DNA of 51,727 nt from Shewanella abyssi (GCF_023284025.1 NZ_JAKIKR010000037.1:1-51727); one strand, 5' to 3'. Counted from the stretch's first letter, positions 8,980-18,930 are shown. Notes: generated from the sequence alone by a model not told the origin. Program-made: numbers and translations.

Positions 8980-9300
8980 CTAAGGTCTGATACCTACACA
9001 TCCTTGAGGGATCTGGCCACCAATACTGAGGTAGTCACAGCAGTCGTCGACTTGCTGCCTCAAGAACTGATTGCCTCTAATCGCCCAACAGGGCCACTTG
9101 TCGAAGGAATGCAGTAGGTGCCAAAACACACGTTCCATATCTGTTTGCGCATCACCCTGATGATCATACATCTGCCATTCTTCTAGGGTGTCCCATAGAT
9201 ATAGCTGGATCTCTTTGAAATCGAGTTGATTACTTAGAAACGCTTTTCCATAGAAAGCCAGCTGGGGCGCTTTATCATCAATGAACTCATTTGGGGTCAT
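8980..9300 (-). CDS. Conserved hypothetical protein, 106 residues
   Basis: Soluble protein, rich in Trp and acidic residues (LYLWDTLEEWQMYDHQG, VFWHLLHSFDKWPCWAIRG), with four cysteines, two of them adjacent (DDCCDYL). No membrane segment or signal. A ribosome binding site AGGAGG lies just upstream of the ATG and a strong terminator follows, so it is very likely a real, separately transcribed gene. I do not recognise its family; similar proteins of this size are common in Shewanella but have no assigned function as far as I know. Confidence 0.75.
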   Translation of the reverse strand: MTPNEFIDDKAPQLAFYGKAFLSNQLDFKEIQLYLWDTLEEWQMYDHQGDAQTDMERVFWHLLHSFDKWPCWAIRGNQFLRQQVDDCCDYLSIGGQIPQGCVGIRP

Positions 9301-9407
9301 TGAACCGCCTCCTTTTACTTAAGCGATATAAGTATAGAACGACTTTTAGATTTTTCACTCTAAAATGCAAATTTATTTTATAAAATATTCAAAGCAACTA
9401 GGGAGTG

Positions 9408-10007
9408 CTATTTTCTAGGCAATAATCTGGCCTGTTTAAGGACGATGTCTTGGATTGGGAAATCGGGCCACTCAAGCTTGCGATTAAACTCAGTTGGGAC
9501 CAAAGCCATTGCCGCTAATACTTCCATTCCCGAGGTGACCTCACCAAAAACGGCATAGCCCCAACGACGGGAGGAGGGATCGAGCTTGGCGTTATCGACC
9601 ACGTTAAAGTAAAACTGGCTGGTGGCTGAGTGTGGCTCATTTTCACGTGCCATCGCAATAGTGCCTGTTAAGTTTGACAAGCCATTGCCAGATTCATTCA
9701 CAATAGCTTGATCTGTAGGGCGTTCCTCTTTATCTAAATCAAGCCCGCCGCCTTGCACCACAAAATCGGCAATAACACGGTGAAAGAGCGTGTTGTCATA
9801 ATGCCCTTTAACCACATAAGTTAGAAAATTATCAACTGTAAGCGGCGCGCGGGTTCTGTCGAGCTCAATCACTATTTTTCCCATACTGGTGTCGAACTCA
9901 ACCTCGGGATATAGCGTGTTTGGTTGAATATCGACGGCGTGGGTGAATAACGAGGTCAATAACAATGCGCTTAGGGCAAGGCTCTTTAATATCCAAGATT
10001 TCATCAT
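9408..10007 (-). CDS. Periplasmic cyclophilin-type peptidyl-prolyl isomerase
   Basis: Residues 1-25 form a signal peptide (LALSALLLTSLFTHA). The remainder is a cyclophilin domain: VEFDTSMGKIVIELD, NFLTYVVKGHYDNTLFHRVI, FVVQGGG, the SATSQFYFNV block and FGEVTSGMEVL. It catalyses cis-trans isomerisation of prolyl bonds in the envelope, like E. coli PpiA. 199 residues is the usual size. yajG ends 16 bases before its start on the same strand, so the two may be co-transcribed. Confidence 0.88.
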   Translation of the reverse strand: MMKSWILKSLALSALLLTSLFTHAVDIQPNTLYPEVEFDTSMGKIVIELDRTRAPLTVDNFLTYVVKGHYDNTLFHRVIADFVVQGGGLDLDKEERPTDQAIVNESGNGLSNLTGTIAMARENEPHSATSQFYFNVVDNAKLDPSSRRWGYAVFGEVTSGMEVLAAMALVPTEFNRKLEWPDFPIQDIVLKQARLLPRK

Positions 10008-10022
10008 CTTCCTTAATGTTAA

Positions 10023-10589
10023 TTATTGTTGTATGAACTGGTTAAGCTCTGGGTCATTAATAATGTCACTCGTTAGCTCTCCGAGTAGCTTGTTCATTTC
10101 AAGCTCCAAGGTGGCGAAATCTGCACTAAAAGGGCCTTTTAACACGCCTTTGGCTCGATAACGTTTCGTCAGCGATTGCTTGGTACTTTGGGCGATAACA
10201 TTGATGATGATCTGGCTGTTAGCTTCAAAGCCAAAAGTGCCCTCATCTACATCAGTTAATAACTGCTCTATCTGGATCTGCAAGTGCTTCACTGAACTTG
10301 GGTCGATGCGATAACCCGCTTGAGAAAACCCCTCTCTGAAGACCTGATCCATTTGTACCCGCGGCGCTTCACTCGGGCTCACTAACCGTGCTGCATTATC
10401 GCCATCATTAAAGCGCACGATAAAATTGGCAGAACGGGTGTCGATAGTGTCAATTGCTATCGGTAGTTCAGCACTTGTCTGCAGGGTAATGCTAGGCACT
10501 TCGGGATTCAATGCAATATGTGTAGGGGCTTGGCTGGCACAGCCAACCACTGAAAATACAACGGCGAGGGTTAAAAGTAGAGGTTTCAT
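10023..10589 (-). CDS. yajG: YajG-family lipoprotein
   Basis: 188 residues from the ATG at 10589. The N-terminus MKPLLLTLAVVFSVVGCASQ is a lipoprotein signal with lipobox VVGC. The rest fits YajG (IDTRSANFIVRF, MDQVFREGFSQAGYRI, LTKRYRAKGVLKGP). The longer frame upstream is not needed and lacks a signal. YajG lies beside ampG in enterobacteria; its role is unknown but proximity suggests an envelope or cell-wall recycling link. No clear Shine-Dalgarno is seen. Confidence 0.82.
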   Translation of the reverse strand: MKPLLLTLAVVFSVVGCASQAPTHIALNPEVPSITLQTSAELPIAIDTIDTRSANFIVRFNDGDNAARLVSPSEAPRVQMDQVFREGFSQAGYRIDPSSVKHLQIQIEQLLTDVDEGTFGFEANSQIIINVIAQSTKQSLTKRYRAKGVLKGPFSADFATLELEMNKLLGELTSDIINDPELNQFIQQ

Positions 10590-10814
10590 TATCACTATTA
10601 TTGTCAAAATTGAGATGGCTCCAGCATACCAGATAGTATTCTGAATTTCAGAGCTAGGATGAATCTGGAGTGTTTTAGCATTAATGACTGTTTTATTGTG
10701 GATTACGCTATAAAAAATATTGTAATATGTCGCGGTAATATAAATTAACTGAATGTTTATCAATGGGTAAGTAGATTAGTCTGCTTATGCTTAAAGTGTA
10801 TTAAGGGAATCAAT

Positions 10815-11375
10815 ATGCGTATTTTAACTCTCATTGTCGCGGGTTTATTGAGTTGCAACACTATGGCTACGCAAGGTGACCATATCGTGGGTGGCACCGT
10901 CGGCTACGGTTTTAATGATCTTGATGGAATAGAGAACTATTCATCTGAAGGTGATAATTTTGTTTATGATATCTACTATCGCCATATGTGGCACGACAAT
11001 TTTGGTGTAGAAGCGGGCTACTTCTCTGGTGATGCTGGGCTTGGGACGGTTTTGACGAGTATTTTTACCGGCATTAAAAATGTCGAGTATTCAGGATATA
11101 GACTGACTCTTCATGGCGAGTATATCTTATCTGACAGAAACCGTTTATACGCTAAGTTAGGCGCAAGTGCGAATGAGCTTAGTTATGAACGTGGCAGCAT
11201 TTTTGGCAGTGATGAAATTAGTTTGTCGAATGAAAACAATGTCGATTTATACACGGCTGTAGGTTGGGAGGTTCGTTTTCATTCGGGTTTTGGTATGAAT
11301 ATAGAGTACCAATATATTCCTATTGATGAGTTAACGGCTCAGAACGTTAACTTTGGTATCAGTTACCAATTTTAG
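10815..11375 (+). CDS. Small outer-membrane beta-barrel protein
   Basis: A signal peptide (MRILTLIVAGLLSCNTMATQ) is followed by about 165 residues of alternating polar and hydrophobic strands with aromatic girdle residues, such as VGGTVGYGF, NFGVEAGYFSG, LYAKLGASANELSY and GFGMNIEYQYIP, ending in FGISYQF with a C-terminal Phe. This is the pattern of an eight-stranded OmpA/OmpX-type barrel. AAGGGAATCAAT precedes the ATG. Ligand or role cannot be inferred. Confidence 0.75.
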   Translation: MRILTLIVAGLLSCNTMATQGDHIVGGTVGYGFNDLDGIENYSSEGDNFVYDIYYRHMWHDNFGVEAGYFSGDAGLGTVLTSIFTGIKNVEYSGYRLTLHGEYILSDRNRLYAKLGASANELSYERGSIFGSDEISLSNENNVDLYTAVGWEVRFHSGFGMNIEYQYIPIDELTAQNVNFGISYQF

Positions 11376-11610
11376 AAGCTTAGTTTGAATGCTAATAGCG
11401 TCTATAATTTAAGGCGCTATTGATGAATATTCACTCGATGCAGTTATCTCTCCCCTTCATGCATCCCCAGCATCCCCCTTATGCCAACCAATACCCTCGA
11501 CCTTGAACGAATTTACAGCCTGATAACAAAAAGTCACTGAACAGCTTTTAACCTGAGTCAGTTCCAGTTAGAGTAAAAGGTCAAATGTACTCTAAACGGA
11601 TCTACGAGTT

Positions 11611-12675
11611 ATGTCAGCGAATCGTGTGCCATGGACGCCTAACGTACTTACCAGCTCTACCGCTCCTCAAAGTCTTATTGATGATAAGGGGTGTGCAGTC
11701 TATGGGCATTTCGATGGTCCCGTTGCTAATTTAGCCACTGATAAATTCCGTTATTTTAATGAAATGGATAAACCTGCCTCGAAGTGGGCTAAACATTTCG
11801 ACTTCAAGCAATTTCAATTTGTGAGCATTGTGACGCCTCATTACGTAATTGGTGTTGCGCTGGCCGATATTCGTTATGTGGGGAGTGCGTTTTGCTATTT
11901 ATACGACATTAAACAAAACCAGTTGCTAGAAACGAGTTGGCTCAAGCCTTTGGGAATGGGTTATCAGATGTCTGCATCACCGATGCATGGCAGTGCAAAA
12001 ATTAACGGCGCTAAAGGTGCCGTTGAGTTTGATATCGAGCAAGGTGCGTGGCGGGTAAAACTAGATACCCTAGGCATAGAGGCTGATCTGAATTTACAAC
12101 CTGAACCACTGAGCTTGCCTATGGCGATGTGTAATCCGACAGGTTACAGCGGCTGGACGTATACCGAAAAACACAATGCATTGAATGTAAAGGGTAAGTT
12201 AATCATTAATCATGAGCCACAACCCCTAGAAAGAGTGACTGCAGGCTATGATTTCAGCGCCGGTTTCATGCGCCGTGAAACCAGTTGGCGTTGGGCCAGT
12301 ATCAACAGCTTAACTGAAGAGGGCCGTTTAGGGGTAAATTTGGCGGCGGGTGTTAATGAAACGGGTTGCAATGAAAATGTGTTTTGGCTTAATGGGGAAC
12401 GCCACCTGCTCGCTGCGGTGCATTTTGAGTTTACCCGGCAACGCTCACCTGAGGAGTCACCACTGCAGTGGCGGATCTATTCCGAAAATGGTCAAGTTGA
12501 GTTGACCTTTACCCCGCAAAACTGCCGCCAAGAGAAGCTTAACTTATGGTTGCTTAAAAGTAATTTCAGGCAGTATCTCGGCCACTTTAACGGAGTGATC
12601 ACCGATAACGCCGGTAAAAAGCATCAGTTAACCAATGTGCTGGGCTTAACTGAAGATCATTTTGCACGTTGGTAA
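11611..12675 (+). CDS. DUF2804-family protein
   Basis: 354 residues with no membrane helix or signal peptide. Blocks such as KHFDFKQFQFVSIVTPHYVIGVA, ASPMHGSAKI, AMCNPTGYSGWTYTEKHNAL and GYDFSAGFMRRETSWRWAS agree with the DUF2804 family, whose function is unknown. Many beta strands are likely. It is followed after about 70 bp by the fatty acid hydroxylase-like gene on the same strand, so a shared lipid-related role is possible but unproven. Confidence 0.75.
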   Translation: MSANRVPWTPNVLTSSTAPQSLIDDKGCAVYGHFDGPVANLATDKFRYFNEMDKPASKWAKHFDFKQFQFVSIVTPHYVIGVALADIRYVGSAFCYLYDIKQNQLLETSWLKPLGMGYQMSASPMHGSAKINGAKGAVEFDIEQGAWRVKLDTLGIEADLNLQPEPLSLPMAMCNPTGYSGWTYTEKHNALNVKGKLIINHEPQPLERVTAGYDFSAGFMRRETSWRWASINSLTEEGRLGVNLAAGVNETGCNENVFWLNGERHLLAAVHFEFTRQRSPEESPLQWRIYSENGQVELTFTPQNCRQEKLNLWLLKSNFRQYLGHFNGVITDNAGKKHQLTNVLGLTEDHFARW

Positions 12676-12744
12676 GTAAGTCGACAGATTCATCTCCTCT
12701 GTGGGATGAGCAATAAATACAGATAACAAAGGACTATTTATAAG

Positions 12745-13677
12745 ATGGATTTTAATTCACTGATCTCCCACCCTGAACTGTTGCTACTGGTATTGGCACC
12801 GATTTTCTTCGTTTGTATTTTATTGGAATGGTATGTCGGGGATAGGCAAAATAGATTGCCACTCAATGCGCGTTACCATCTGCCGGAGGTATTGTGTAAT
12901 TTTAGCTTGGCAGGGTTGCATCAATTAACCGATATCCTGACTGGACTGTTGATCGCTAAACTTTATTTGATGTTTTTTGGTTGGCGTTTATTTGATATTG
13001 AGATGAATGGCGCCACATTTATCGCGTTGATGGTAGCTCAAGATTTTTGCTATTACTGGTTCCATCGCGCCAGCCATCGAATTCGCTGGATGTGGGCGGC
13101 TCATGTTGCTCACCATAGCTCTGAGAACATGAACTTTAGTACGGCATTCCGTCAAAGTTTGATGTATCCGTTAGCAGGAATGTGGCTCTTTTGGCTGCCA
13201 TTAGTGGTGGTTGGCTTTGACCCGAATTGGGTGGTGTTTGTGGTGCTACTCAATTTAGGTTTACAGTTTTTTGTTCACACCCAAGCGATAAAGTCACTGG
13301 GAATTCTGGAGTGGCTGATCAATACCCCCTCCCATCACCGCGTACATCATGGCCGTAATCCGCAATATATTGATAAAAACTATGCCGGTATTTTGATTAT
13401 CTGGGATCGTATGTTCGGTACTTTCGTGAAAGAGGTCGAAACGGTTGAGTACGGCATCACCAAGCCTATCAATAGTTTTAACCCGCTAGTGGTCACATTT
13501 ACCGAATGGCGCGATATGTTTAAAGAGACGTTTGCAGCAAACCTAAGTCCGGCACAACGTTTTAAGATACTGTTTGCGCCCCCCGCGACGGCGGAGTCGC
13601 AAGTTAATCAATCACACTTAGTTAATGAGCCGCCAAAGAGTGATGAGCAGAAAGATCAGGTCGTTGCAGCGAAATAG
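12745..13677 (+). CDS. Sterol desaturase / fatty acid hydroxylase superfamily protein
   Basis: A 310-residue membrane protein with four to five helices and the three histidine clusters of the di-iron family: HRASH (residues ~107-111), HVAHH (~120-124) and SHHRVHH (~196-202). Such enzymes hydroxylate or desaturate lipids, or cleave ether lipids. The C-terminal ~40 residues are charged and low in complexity. AAGGAC lies 10 bases before the ATG. Substrate unknown. Confidence 0.85.
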   Translation: MDFNSLISHPELLLLVLAPIFFVCILLEWYVGDRQNRLPLNARYHLPEVLCNFSLAGLHQLTDILTGLLIAKLYLMFFGWRLFDIEMNGATFIALMVAQDFCYYWFHRASHRIRWMWAAHVAHHSSENMNFSTAFRQSLMYPLAGMWLFWLPLVVVGFDPNWVVFVVLLNLGLQFFVHTQAIKSLGILEWLINTPSHHRVHHGRNPQYIDKNYAGILIIWDRMFGTFVKEVETVEYGITKPINSFNPLVVTFTEWRDMFKETFAANLSPAQRFKILFAPPATAESQVNQSHLVNEPPKSDEQKDQVVAAK

Positions 13678-13725
13678 TGCAGATTGATGCTTCATTGGTA
13701 TTACATGTAGAACGCGGCAGATAAT

Positions 13726-13760
13726 AAAAAACGGTGCGCTAATTGCTCACCGTTTTTTTT
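13726..13760. terminator. Bidirectional intrinsic terminator
   Basis: AAAAACGGTG and CACCGTTTTTTTT pair around an 11-base loop. A run of T on each strand lets it serve both the hydroxylase gene and the convergent rlmG gene. Confidence 0.8.
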
Positions 13761-13789
13761 GTTCTATGGATATACGATTGCTGTATTGG

Positions 13790-15043
13790 TTAAGCGTTAG
13801 GCTTACCATACAGGGCACTTTGTGGGTGAGGGGTATCAGATGTCTGATCAGTAGCTGAATCAGTATCAAGCTCAGGTTCTTGTGCTTTTTTACTGATTTT
13901 CTGCGCCTGTAAAATGACGAACTTGCCATTAGAGGCCACTGTGGTGCAGTTCTTAAAAATACGCTGTAATTTTACGTGATAAGCCAAATGACGATTACCC
14001 ACCACATGTAAGATCCCGCCGTTCTTTAAGCGTCTAAACGAATCTAAAAACATCTGCCAGGCAATATGATCGGTGATGGCTTCACCTTGGTGGAAGGGCG
14101 GATTACATAAAATCAAATCTGGGCGGAAGCCCTCGTTCATATGTGTTAGACAATCATCCCAACAGAAGGTGGCTTGCTCGCCAACAAGAGTGGGGTTATC
14201 TAAATCATTCAATGCCCAGTTGTCTTTCGCCGAGGCGACCGCCATTTCAGAGTCATCAATAAAGTGGACATAGGCTTCTGGAAAACATTGCTTAGCGTGT
14301 AAGCCTAAAATACCATTGCCGCAGCCTAAATCGACTATCGACTTAAAATCGCCTTTAGGCATATTGTCGAGCATGATCCGCGCGCCAATATCGAGCTTGC
14401 TGGCGGCAAATACGTTACTTAAATTGCTTATCTGTAGTTTACACTCGGACACTGACCAGTTTGTGGTTGTTGGTAAGCTGCGTGCTTTGCCGTCTGCGAT
14501 ACAGGTAATGACGCGGGTCTTTTTCCAAGTGAGGCTCGCGCTAGCCTCGCCAAGGTTGCGACTTATCGTCTCTAGCAGTGACTTGTTAATCGACTTAGCT
14601 TTAGCCCCAATCAGCACCTGAGTGCCAGCAGGTAAAACTTGTGACAATCTTTTCAGCTGGTGGCTAAAGTAGTTTAAGTTCTTCGGCAACTTCATGAGCA
14701 CGAGCTCAATACCTTGGGGTAACTCGTCACGGCTGTTAACCCATGTCAGGCTGTCTTCATTAAGCTGATTGCGAGCGAGATTCTCGGTTGTGCCCAATAA
14801 ACTGGTCTTTGCATCCGTTTCGAGCGTGAGCGGCCAATCAGGAGTAATAGATAACAACCCCGCGGTTAATGCGCCAAAGCCATCATTGACAATGGCGGTG
14901 CTAACTGCAGTTTGTTCGGTGTCGATAAGGTGCTTTATTAAGTGCTCATCGGCAGCGTCCCATGCCTGCAGATTAGACTCTTGTCTGCTAGGGTAACGGA
15001 AGAGTTCGAGCTCGATGCCCGATACTGAAAGTTGTGTCGTCAT
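13790..15043 (-). CDS. rlmG: 23S rRNA (guanine-N2)-methyltransferase RlmG
   Basis: The N-terminal half resembles a degenerate methyltransferase domain and the C-terminal half is a class I SAM-dependent domain: [13 protein letters not shown] is the SAM-binding motif and [11 protein letters not shown] the N-methylating catalytic motif. This two-domain layout and the start [19 protein letters not shown] are typical of RlmG, which makes m2G1835 in 23S rRNA. 417 residues, with a C-terminal tail of ~35 Asp/Thr/Ser-rich residues beyond the E. coli length. Transcribed divergently from alkB. Confidence 0.88.
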   Translation of the reverse strand: MTTQLSVSGIELELFRYPSRQESNLQAWDAADEHLIKHLIDTEQTAVSTAIVNDGFGALTAGLLSITPDWPLTLETDAKTSLLGTTENLARNQLNEDSLTWVNSRDELPQGIELVLMKLPKNLNYFSHQLKRLSQVLPAGTQVLIGAKAKSINKSLLETISRNLGEASASLTWKKTRVITCIADGKARSLPTTTNWSVSECKLQISNLSNVFAASKLDIGARIMLDNMPKGDFKSIVDLGCGNGILGLHAKQCFPEAYVHFIDDSEMAVASAKDNWALNDLDNPTLVGEQATFCWDDCLTHMNEGFRPDLILCNPPFHQGEAITDHIAWQMFLDSFRRLKNGGILHVVGNRHLAYHVKLQRIFKNCTTVASNGKFVILQAQKISKKAQEPELDTDSATDQTSDTPHPQSALYGKPNA

Positions 15044-15171
15044 ATGCCAATAAGTACCAAATAAATGCGGGCGCGTATTATCGCAGATTTATGATCTTAG
15101 GTATATATTAGGCGTAATGATAGGTAGCTACACATTTGCTGGTTTTAGAAGCTGTATGAGAAGGAGTAAGG

Positions 15172-15825
15172 ATGAAACAAGAAGGCTTTGGCTTTGATGA
15201 ACAAGCGCAATTGAAACTAGATCACTCAAAGACTCTTGTTGCTCCTACCCAACAAACGCCTGCTCCTTATACATTAATAAGGAGCTACCTCAATGATGCG
15301 CAACAACAGGCTTTATTAACAGAAGCCGCTGATTATCCCATGACTCGGCCAGAATTGATGCTCTACGGTAAAAGTCATCCTATTCCTCGCAGCCAAGCTT
15401 GGTTTGCAGATAAAGGCTGTGATTACTTTTACTCAGGGCTATTTATTGAAGCGCTACCCTGGCCCAAGTATGCGGATAAATTGCGACAAAAGCTAAATCG
15501 AGATTTTTCATTAGAGAGCAATGGCGTGTTGGTTAACTGCTACAAAGATGGCACTGAATCGATGGGCTGGCATAGCGATGATGAGAAAGAGATTGCAGCG
15601 GGTAGCGATATCGCCTCGGTGACAATAGGTGCAAGCCGAGATTTTTTTTTACGCCATAAGCTCACCAAAGAAAAAATCCTACTGAGGTTAAATAGTGGTG
15701 ATCTATTGATAATGCACTGGCCCATGCAGGCACATTGGGAGCATTCACTCCCGAAACGATTGCGAGTGACTCAAAGCAGGATCAATTTTACCTTTAGAAA
15801 GCTAATAGCGAACTTTCATCGGTGA
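15172..15825 (+). CDS. alkB: AlkB-like 2-oxoglutarate/Fe(II) dioxygenase
   Basis: 217 residues. GVLVNCYKDGTESMGWHSDDE contains the HxD iron ligands, ASVTIGASRDFFLRHK follows, MHWPMQAHWEHSLPK gives the distal His, and RVTQSRINFTFRK carries the Arg residues that bind 2-oxoglutarate. This order matches the AlkB family repairing alkylated DNA (1-methyladenine, 3-methylcytosine) by oxidative demethylation. It is nearer the AlkB-homologue 2/3 type than E. coli AlkB. GAAGGAGTAAG supplies a strong ribosome binding site. No Ada-like site noticed. Confidence 0.82.
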   Translation: MKQEGFGFDEQAQLKLDHSKTLVAPTQQTPAPYTLIRSYLNDAQQQALLTEAADYPMTRPELMLYGKSHPIPRSQAWFADKGCDYFYSGLFIEALPWPKYADKLRQKLNRDFSLESNGVLVNCYKDGTESMGWHSDDEKEIAAGSDIASVTIGASRDFFLRHKLTKEKILLRLNSGDLLIMHWPMQAHWEHSLPKRLRVTQSRINFTFRKLIANFHR

Positions 15826-15999
15826 TCAGTGACTCGTCATCGAATTTATTCTGTTTTGTTAGCCAGTTGGCACTCTATGCTCAATAATCTGAGGCAAGAA
15901 ACAGTCGTTAGGTATAAAGTTAATACTGCTATCTACAATTAAACAGTGAAATGGGCGGCTTACTGTTTTTCGCTCATGGCAACGGTTAAGGAGTTTTCA

Positions 16000-16503
16000 A
16001 TGAAAAAGATGTTTATTGCAACAGTGTTAGGCTCTGTTACTCCTGATGTGATTAAAGCGCTGGCTCAAGAAACACGGCAAGCGGGTGGTGAGTGGATAAC
16101 CAGCAAGGTGATTAAGGTAGACCATCATTTTGCGGCTTTGTTAAAGGTGGCTATTGAAGATGATATGTCACAGCAATTACAAGCTCAGTTCGAACGAGAG
16201 TTTCCCAAGCTCACTATTTCACTTGAAGAGTCGATTACCGCTCAGCAGGGTGATCTTCGAGTGATCCACCTTAATGTGGATTGTAAAGACCGCCCTGGTT
16301 TAACCCGAGAGATAGCCGATGTATTGGTTAACTTAGATCTTGGCATTGAGCATATGGAGTTTAACCGTGTGCACGTGTCGACTATCGGCCAGACCGTGTT
16401 TACCTCTAAGCTCACAGTCCTGCTGCCAAATGAAGTAAGCAACGAGAGTGTCGTAGAGTTGCTAGAGGGAATATCTGATGATTTAAGGGTGAGTGTTATC
16501 TAG
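16000..16503 (+). CDS. ACT-domain protein, GcvR-like
   Basis: 167 residues from ATG 16000, chosen for the TAAGGAG six bases upstream. Two ACT domains: residues ~1-80 (MFIATVLGSVTPDVIKALA, EWITSKVIKVDHHFAALLKV) and ~85-167 (VIHLNVDCKDRPGLTREIAD, GIEHMEFNRVHV). This is the architecture of GcvR, the accessory repressor of the glycine cleavage operon that works with GcvA. Whether this one controls gcv here is inference. bolA follows 100 bp downstream. Confidence 0.75.
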   Translation: MKKMFIATVLGSVTPDVIKALAQETRQAGGEWITSKVIKVDHHFAALLKVAIEDDMSQQLQAQFEREFPKLTISLEESITAQQGDLRVIHLNVDCKDRPGLTREIADVLVNLDLGIEHMEFNRVHVSTIGQTVFTSKLTVLLPNEVSNESVVELLEGISDDLRVSVI

Positions 16504-16602
16504 GGTAATGTAAGCCTATCCGCAATACAGGCGATAGTTGACCTTTACTTCTCATGGCAGTAACCTGCCGCAATCGCATTTATGCCATTTGAGAACATCG
16601 TT

Positions 16603-16902
16603 ATGTCAGTTGAACAGATCATTACCGAAAAGCTCACCGCAGCACTTTCACCGTCACATCTAGAAGTGATAAACGAAAGCCATAACCACCACGTGCCGCC
16701 AAACTCAGAGACTCACTTTAAAGTGATTATTAGCAGTAGTGAATTTGTCGGCAAACGTCTAATAGGGCGTCACCGAGCAGTAAACGAGGCATTAGCTGAC
16801 GAGTTCGCTCAAGGCTTACATGCACTCTCTATGCATACATTTACTCCAGAGGAGTGGGCGCTAGAATCCGCGGTGCCAGCGTCACCTAAATGTAAAGGCT
16901 AG
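16603..16902 (+). CDS. bolA: BolA-family protein
   Basis: 99 residues from ATG 16603 (MSVEQIITEKLTAALSPSHLEVINESHNH). FKVIISSSEFVGKRLIGRHRAVNEALADE with the later GLHALSMHTFTPEEW is the BolA signature, including the conserved His used with monothiol glutaredoxins to bind [2Fe-2S]. BolA acts in iron trafficking and stress-related morphology. An in-frame ATG at 16582 adds seven residues; GAGAA at 16591 favours the shorter form. A terminator follows. Confidence 0.88.
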   Translation: MSVEQIITEKLTAALSPSHLEVINESHNHHVPPNSETHFKVIISSSEFVGKRLIGRHRAVNEALADEFAQGLHALSMHTFTPEEWALESAVPASPKCKG

Positions 16903-16922
16903 TCATCGTAAAACGTGTTCAG

Positions 16923-16951
16923 AAAAATCACAGCATGGTGCTGTGATTTTT
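16923..16951 (+). terminator. Intrinsic terminator after bolA
   Basis: AAAAATCACAGCA and TGCTGTGATTTTT form a 13-bp stem with loop TGG, ending in T residues. Confidence 0.85.
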
Positions 16952-17062
16952 GTATTTAAGGCCCAGTAATGTGAAACAAATTACTTCGGCCTTTAGTCAG
17001 GTATCATTGTTGTTGTGCATTTGTTATTAATAGGTACGTTTTAAATTTACTTATTGATAATA

Positions 17063-17566
17063 ATGAAATTACTCGAGAAACTGGTCGAGAGCATCGGTCG
17101 CGGGGTAAGTTGGTTTACCCTATTAATGGTGCTAATGACATTGGCTGTGGTCATTTTAAGGTATATTTTTAGTACCGGGGCGACAGCAATTCAAGAGATG
17201 GCGCTATACCTTCACGGCGCTGTATTTACTCTAGCCGCAGGCTATACCTTAAAGCACGACGGTCATGTCCGGGTTGATATCTTCTATCGTCGCTTTTCTG
17301 CGCGAGGCCAGCATTGGGTCGACTTTCTTGGCACATTACTGTTCCTGTTCCCCGTCTCCCTCTATATCACCTATGCCAGCTTTGATTATGTATTGGCATC
17401 TTGGCGCTATGGCGAAACATCGGTAGAAGCCGGAGGCTTGGCCTTTGTTTATATTCAAAAATCCTTACTGCTAGCGCTTACCATGAGCTTGATGCTGCAA
17501 GGCATTGTTGAGCTATTTCGCTTAAGTCGATTATTATTTCTGTCTCCTGCAACTGGGGCTAAATAA
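17063..17566 (+). CDS. dctQ: TRAP transporter small permease (DctQ)
   Basis: 167 residues with four membrane helices. The DctQ pattern is seen: GVSWFTLLMVLMTLAVVILRYIF in helix 1, IQEMALYLHGAVFTLAAGYTL in helix 2, the HVRVDIFYRR motif and a final helix ending near the stop. It forms the small membrane subunit of a Na+-driven TRAP transporter. ATG at 17063 is preferred; a TTG at 17054 is possible. Its stop overlaps the start of dctM by one base (TAATG). Confidence 0.88.
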   Translation: MKLLEKLVESIGRGVSWFTLLMVLMTLAVVILRYIFSTGATAIQEMALYLHGAVFTLAAGYTLKHDGHVRVDIFYRRFSARGQHWVDFLGTLLFLFPVSLYITYASFDYVLASWRYGETSVEAGGLAFVYIQKSLLLALTMSLMLQGIVELFRLSRLLFLSPATGAK

Positions 17567-18930
17567 TGGCGATTTTATTGTTTATCGTTGTCTGCATTGT
17601 GTTGATGTTTGGTTATCCCGTCGCGTTAACATTGGCTGGCGTTGCCTTAATGTTTGCTGGTATTGGCGATCTAATGGGTGTTTTTGACTCGACACTACTC
17701 GGTGCGCTACCTAATAGACTTTTCGGTATTATTAACAATTCGATATTAATGGCCGTACCTCTCTTTGTATTTATGGGGGTGGTGCTAGAAAAATCTAAAG
17801 TTGCGGAGCAGTTGCTGACCAGTATGGCAGAGCTGTTTGGTCGTCTGCGAGGGGGGCTGATTTTTAGCGTTTTCTTTGTCGGTATGTTGCTCGCTGCGAG
17901 CACCGGCATTGTCGGTGCCACAGTGGTGACTATGGGACTGATGTCTCTGCCTACGCTGTTAAAACGCGGCTATGATCCCGCGTTTAGTGCCGGCGCTATC
18001 TGCGCCACTGGCACGCTAGGGCAAATTATTCCGCCCTCTATTGCGCTGGTGCTACTTGGAGATGTATTGTCCAATGCTTACCAGCAAGCACAGTTGCAGA
18101 TGGGCATTTTTAGCCCAAAATCGGTCTCGGTTGGCGATCTGTTTGCGGGGGCTTTGATCCCTGGTATGTTACTACTCGGCATGTACTGCCTTTATACCTT
18201 GCTGCTGATCAAACTCAAACCAGAACGATTCCCAAAACCGACTGACGTCAGCAAGTTTAACCTGCATTTTGTGTTACGAATATTAAACGCTTTGCTGCCG
18301 CCATTAGTGCTTATCTTTATGGTACTTGGCTCGATTCTATTTGGCGTTGCCACGCCGACTGAAGCTGCTTCCGTGGGGGCATTTGGCGCGTTAGTTATTG
18401 CGGTATTGAAAAGACAGTTAAGTTTTACGGTGCTCAAAGAGGTGATGTTAAGCACAGTTAAGGTCACCTCAATGGTGTTCCTTATTTTAATCGGTGCGTC
18501 TATTTTCTCCTTGGTGTTTCGAGGCTTTGGTGGTGAAGAGTTAATTCAGCAGCTATTTACCAATATGCCCGGCGGGGTTATTGGTGCCACATTGCTGGTG
18601 ATGTTGGTGATTTTTCTACTTGGCTTTATTCTCGACTTTATAGAGATCACTTTTGTTGTGGTGCCGTTAGTGGCGCCAATATTACTCGCCATGGGCTTAG
18701 ACCCTATTTGGCTTGGCATCATGATAGCGGTGAATTTACAAACCTCATTTCTAACCCCTCCATTCGGTTTTGCACTGTTTTATCTGCGTGGAGTGACAAA
18801 AGATCTCATTAGCAGCGGTGATATCTACCGTGGCGTGTTGCCCTTTGTGGTGATTCAACTACTACTGTTGCTGATTTTAAGTCTCTGGCCGAGCTTAATC
18901 ACCTGGTTACCCAGCGTGATTTACGGCTAA
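17566..18930 (+). CDS. dctM: TRAP transporter large permease (DctM)
   Basis: 454 residues and about twelve to thirteen membrane helices. GVVLEKSKVAEQLLTSMAELFGRLRGGL, STGIVGATVVTMGLMSLPTLL, GTLGQIIPPSIALVLLG and NLQTSFLTPPFGFALFYLRGV are classic DctM blocks. It is the substrate- and Na+-translocating subunit. The pair with dctQ and the dctP gene forms one operon; the loop LLGDVLSNAYQQAQLQMGIFSP is longer than in DctM of succinate systems but usual in the TakM-like group. Confidence 0.9.
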   Translation: MAILLFIVVCIVLMFGYPVALTLAGVALMFAGIGDLMGVFDSTLLGALPNRLFGIINNSILMAVPLFVFMGVVLEKSKVAEQLLTSMAELFGRLRGGLIFSVFFVGMLLAASTGIVGATVVTMGLMSLPTLLKRGYDPAFSAGAICATGTLGQIIPPSIALVLLGDVLSNAYQQAQLQMGIFSPKSVSVGDLFAGALIPGMLLLGMYCLYTLLLIKLKPERFPKPTDVSKFNLHFVLRILNALLPPLVLIFMVLGSILFGVATPTEAASVGAFGALVIAVLKRQLSFTVLKEVMLSTVKVTSMVFLILIGASIFSLVFRGFGGEELIQQLFTNMPGGVIGATLLVMLVIFLLGFILDFIEITFVVVPLVAPILLAMGLDPIWLGIMIAVNLQTSFLTPPFGFALFYLRGVTKDLISSGDIYRGVLPFVVIQLLLLLILSLWPSLITWLPSVIYG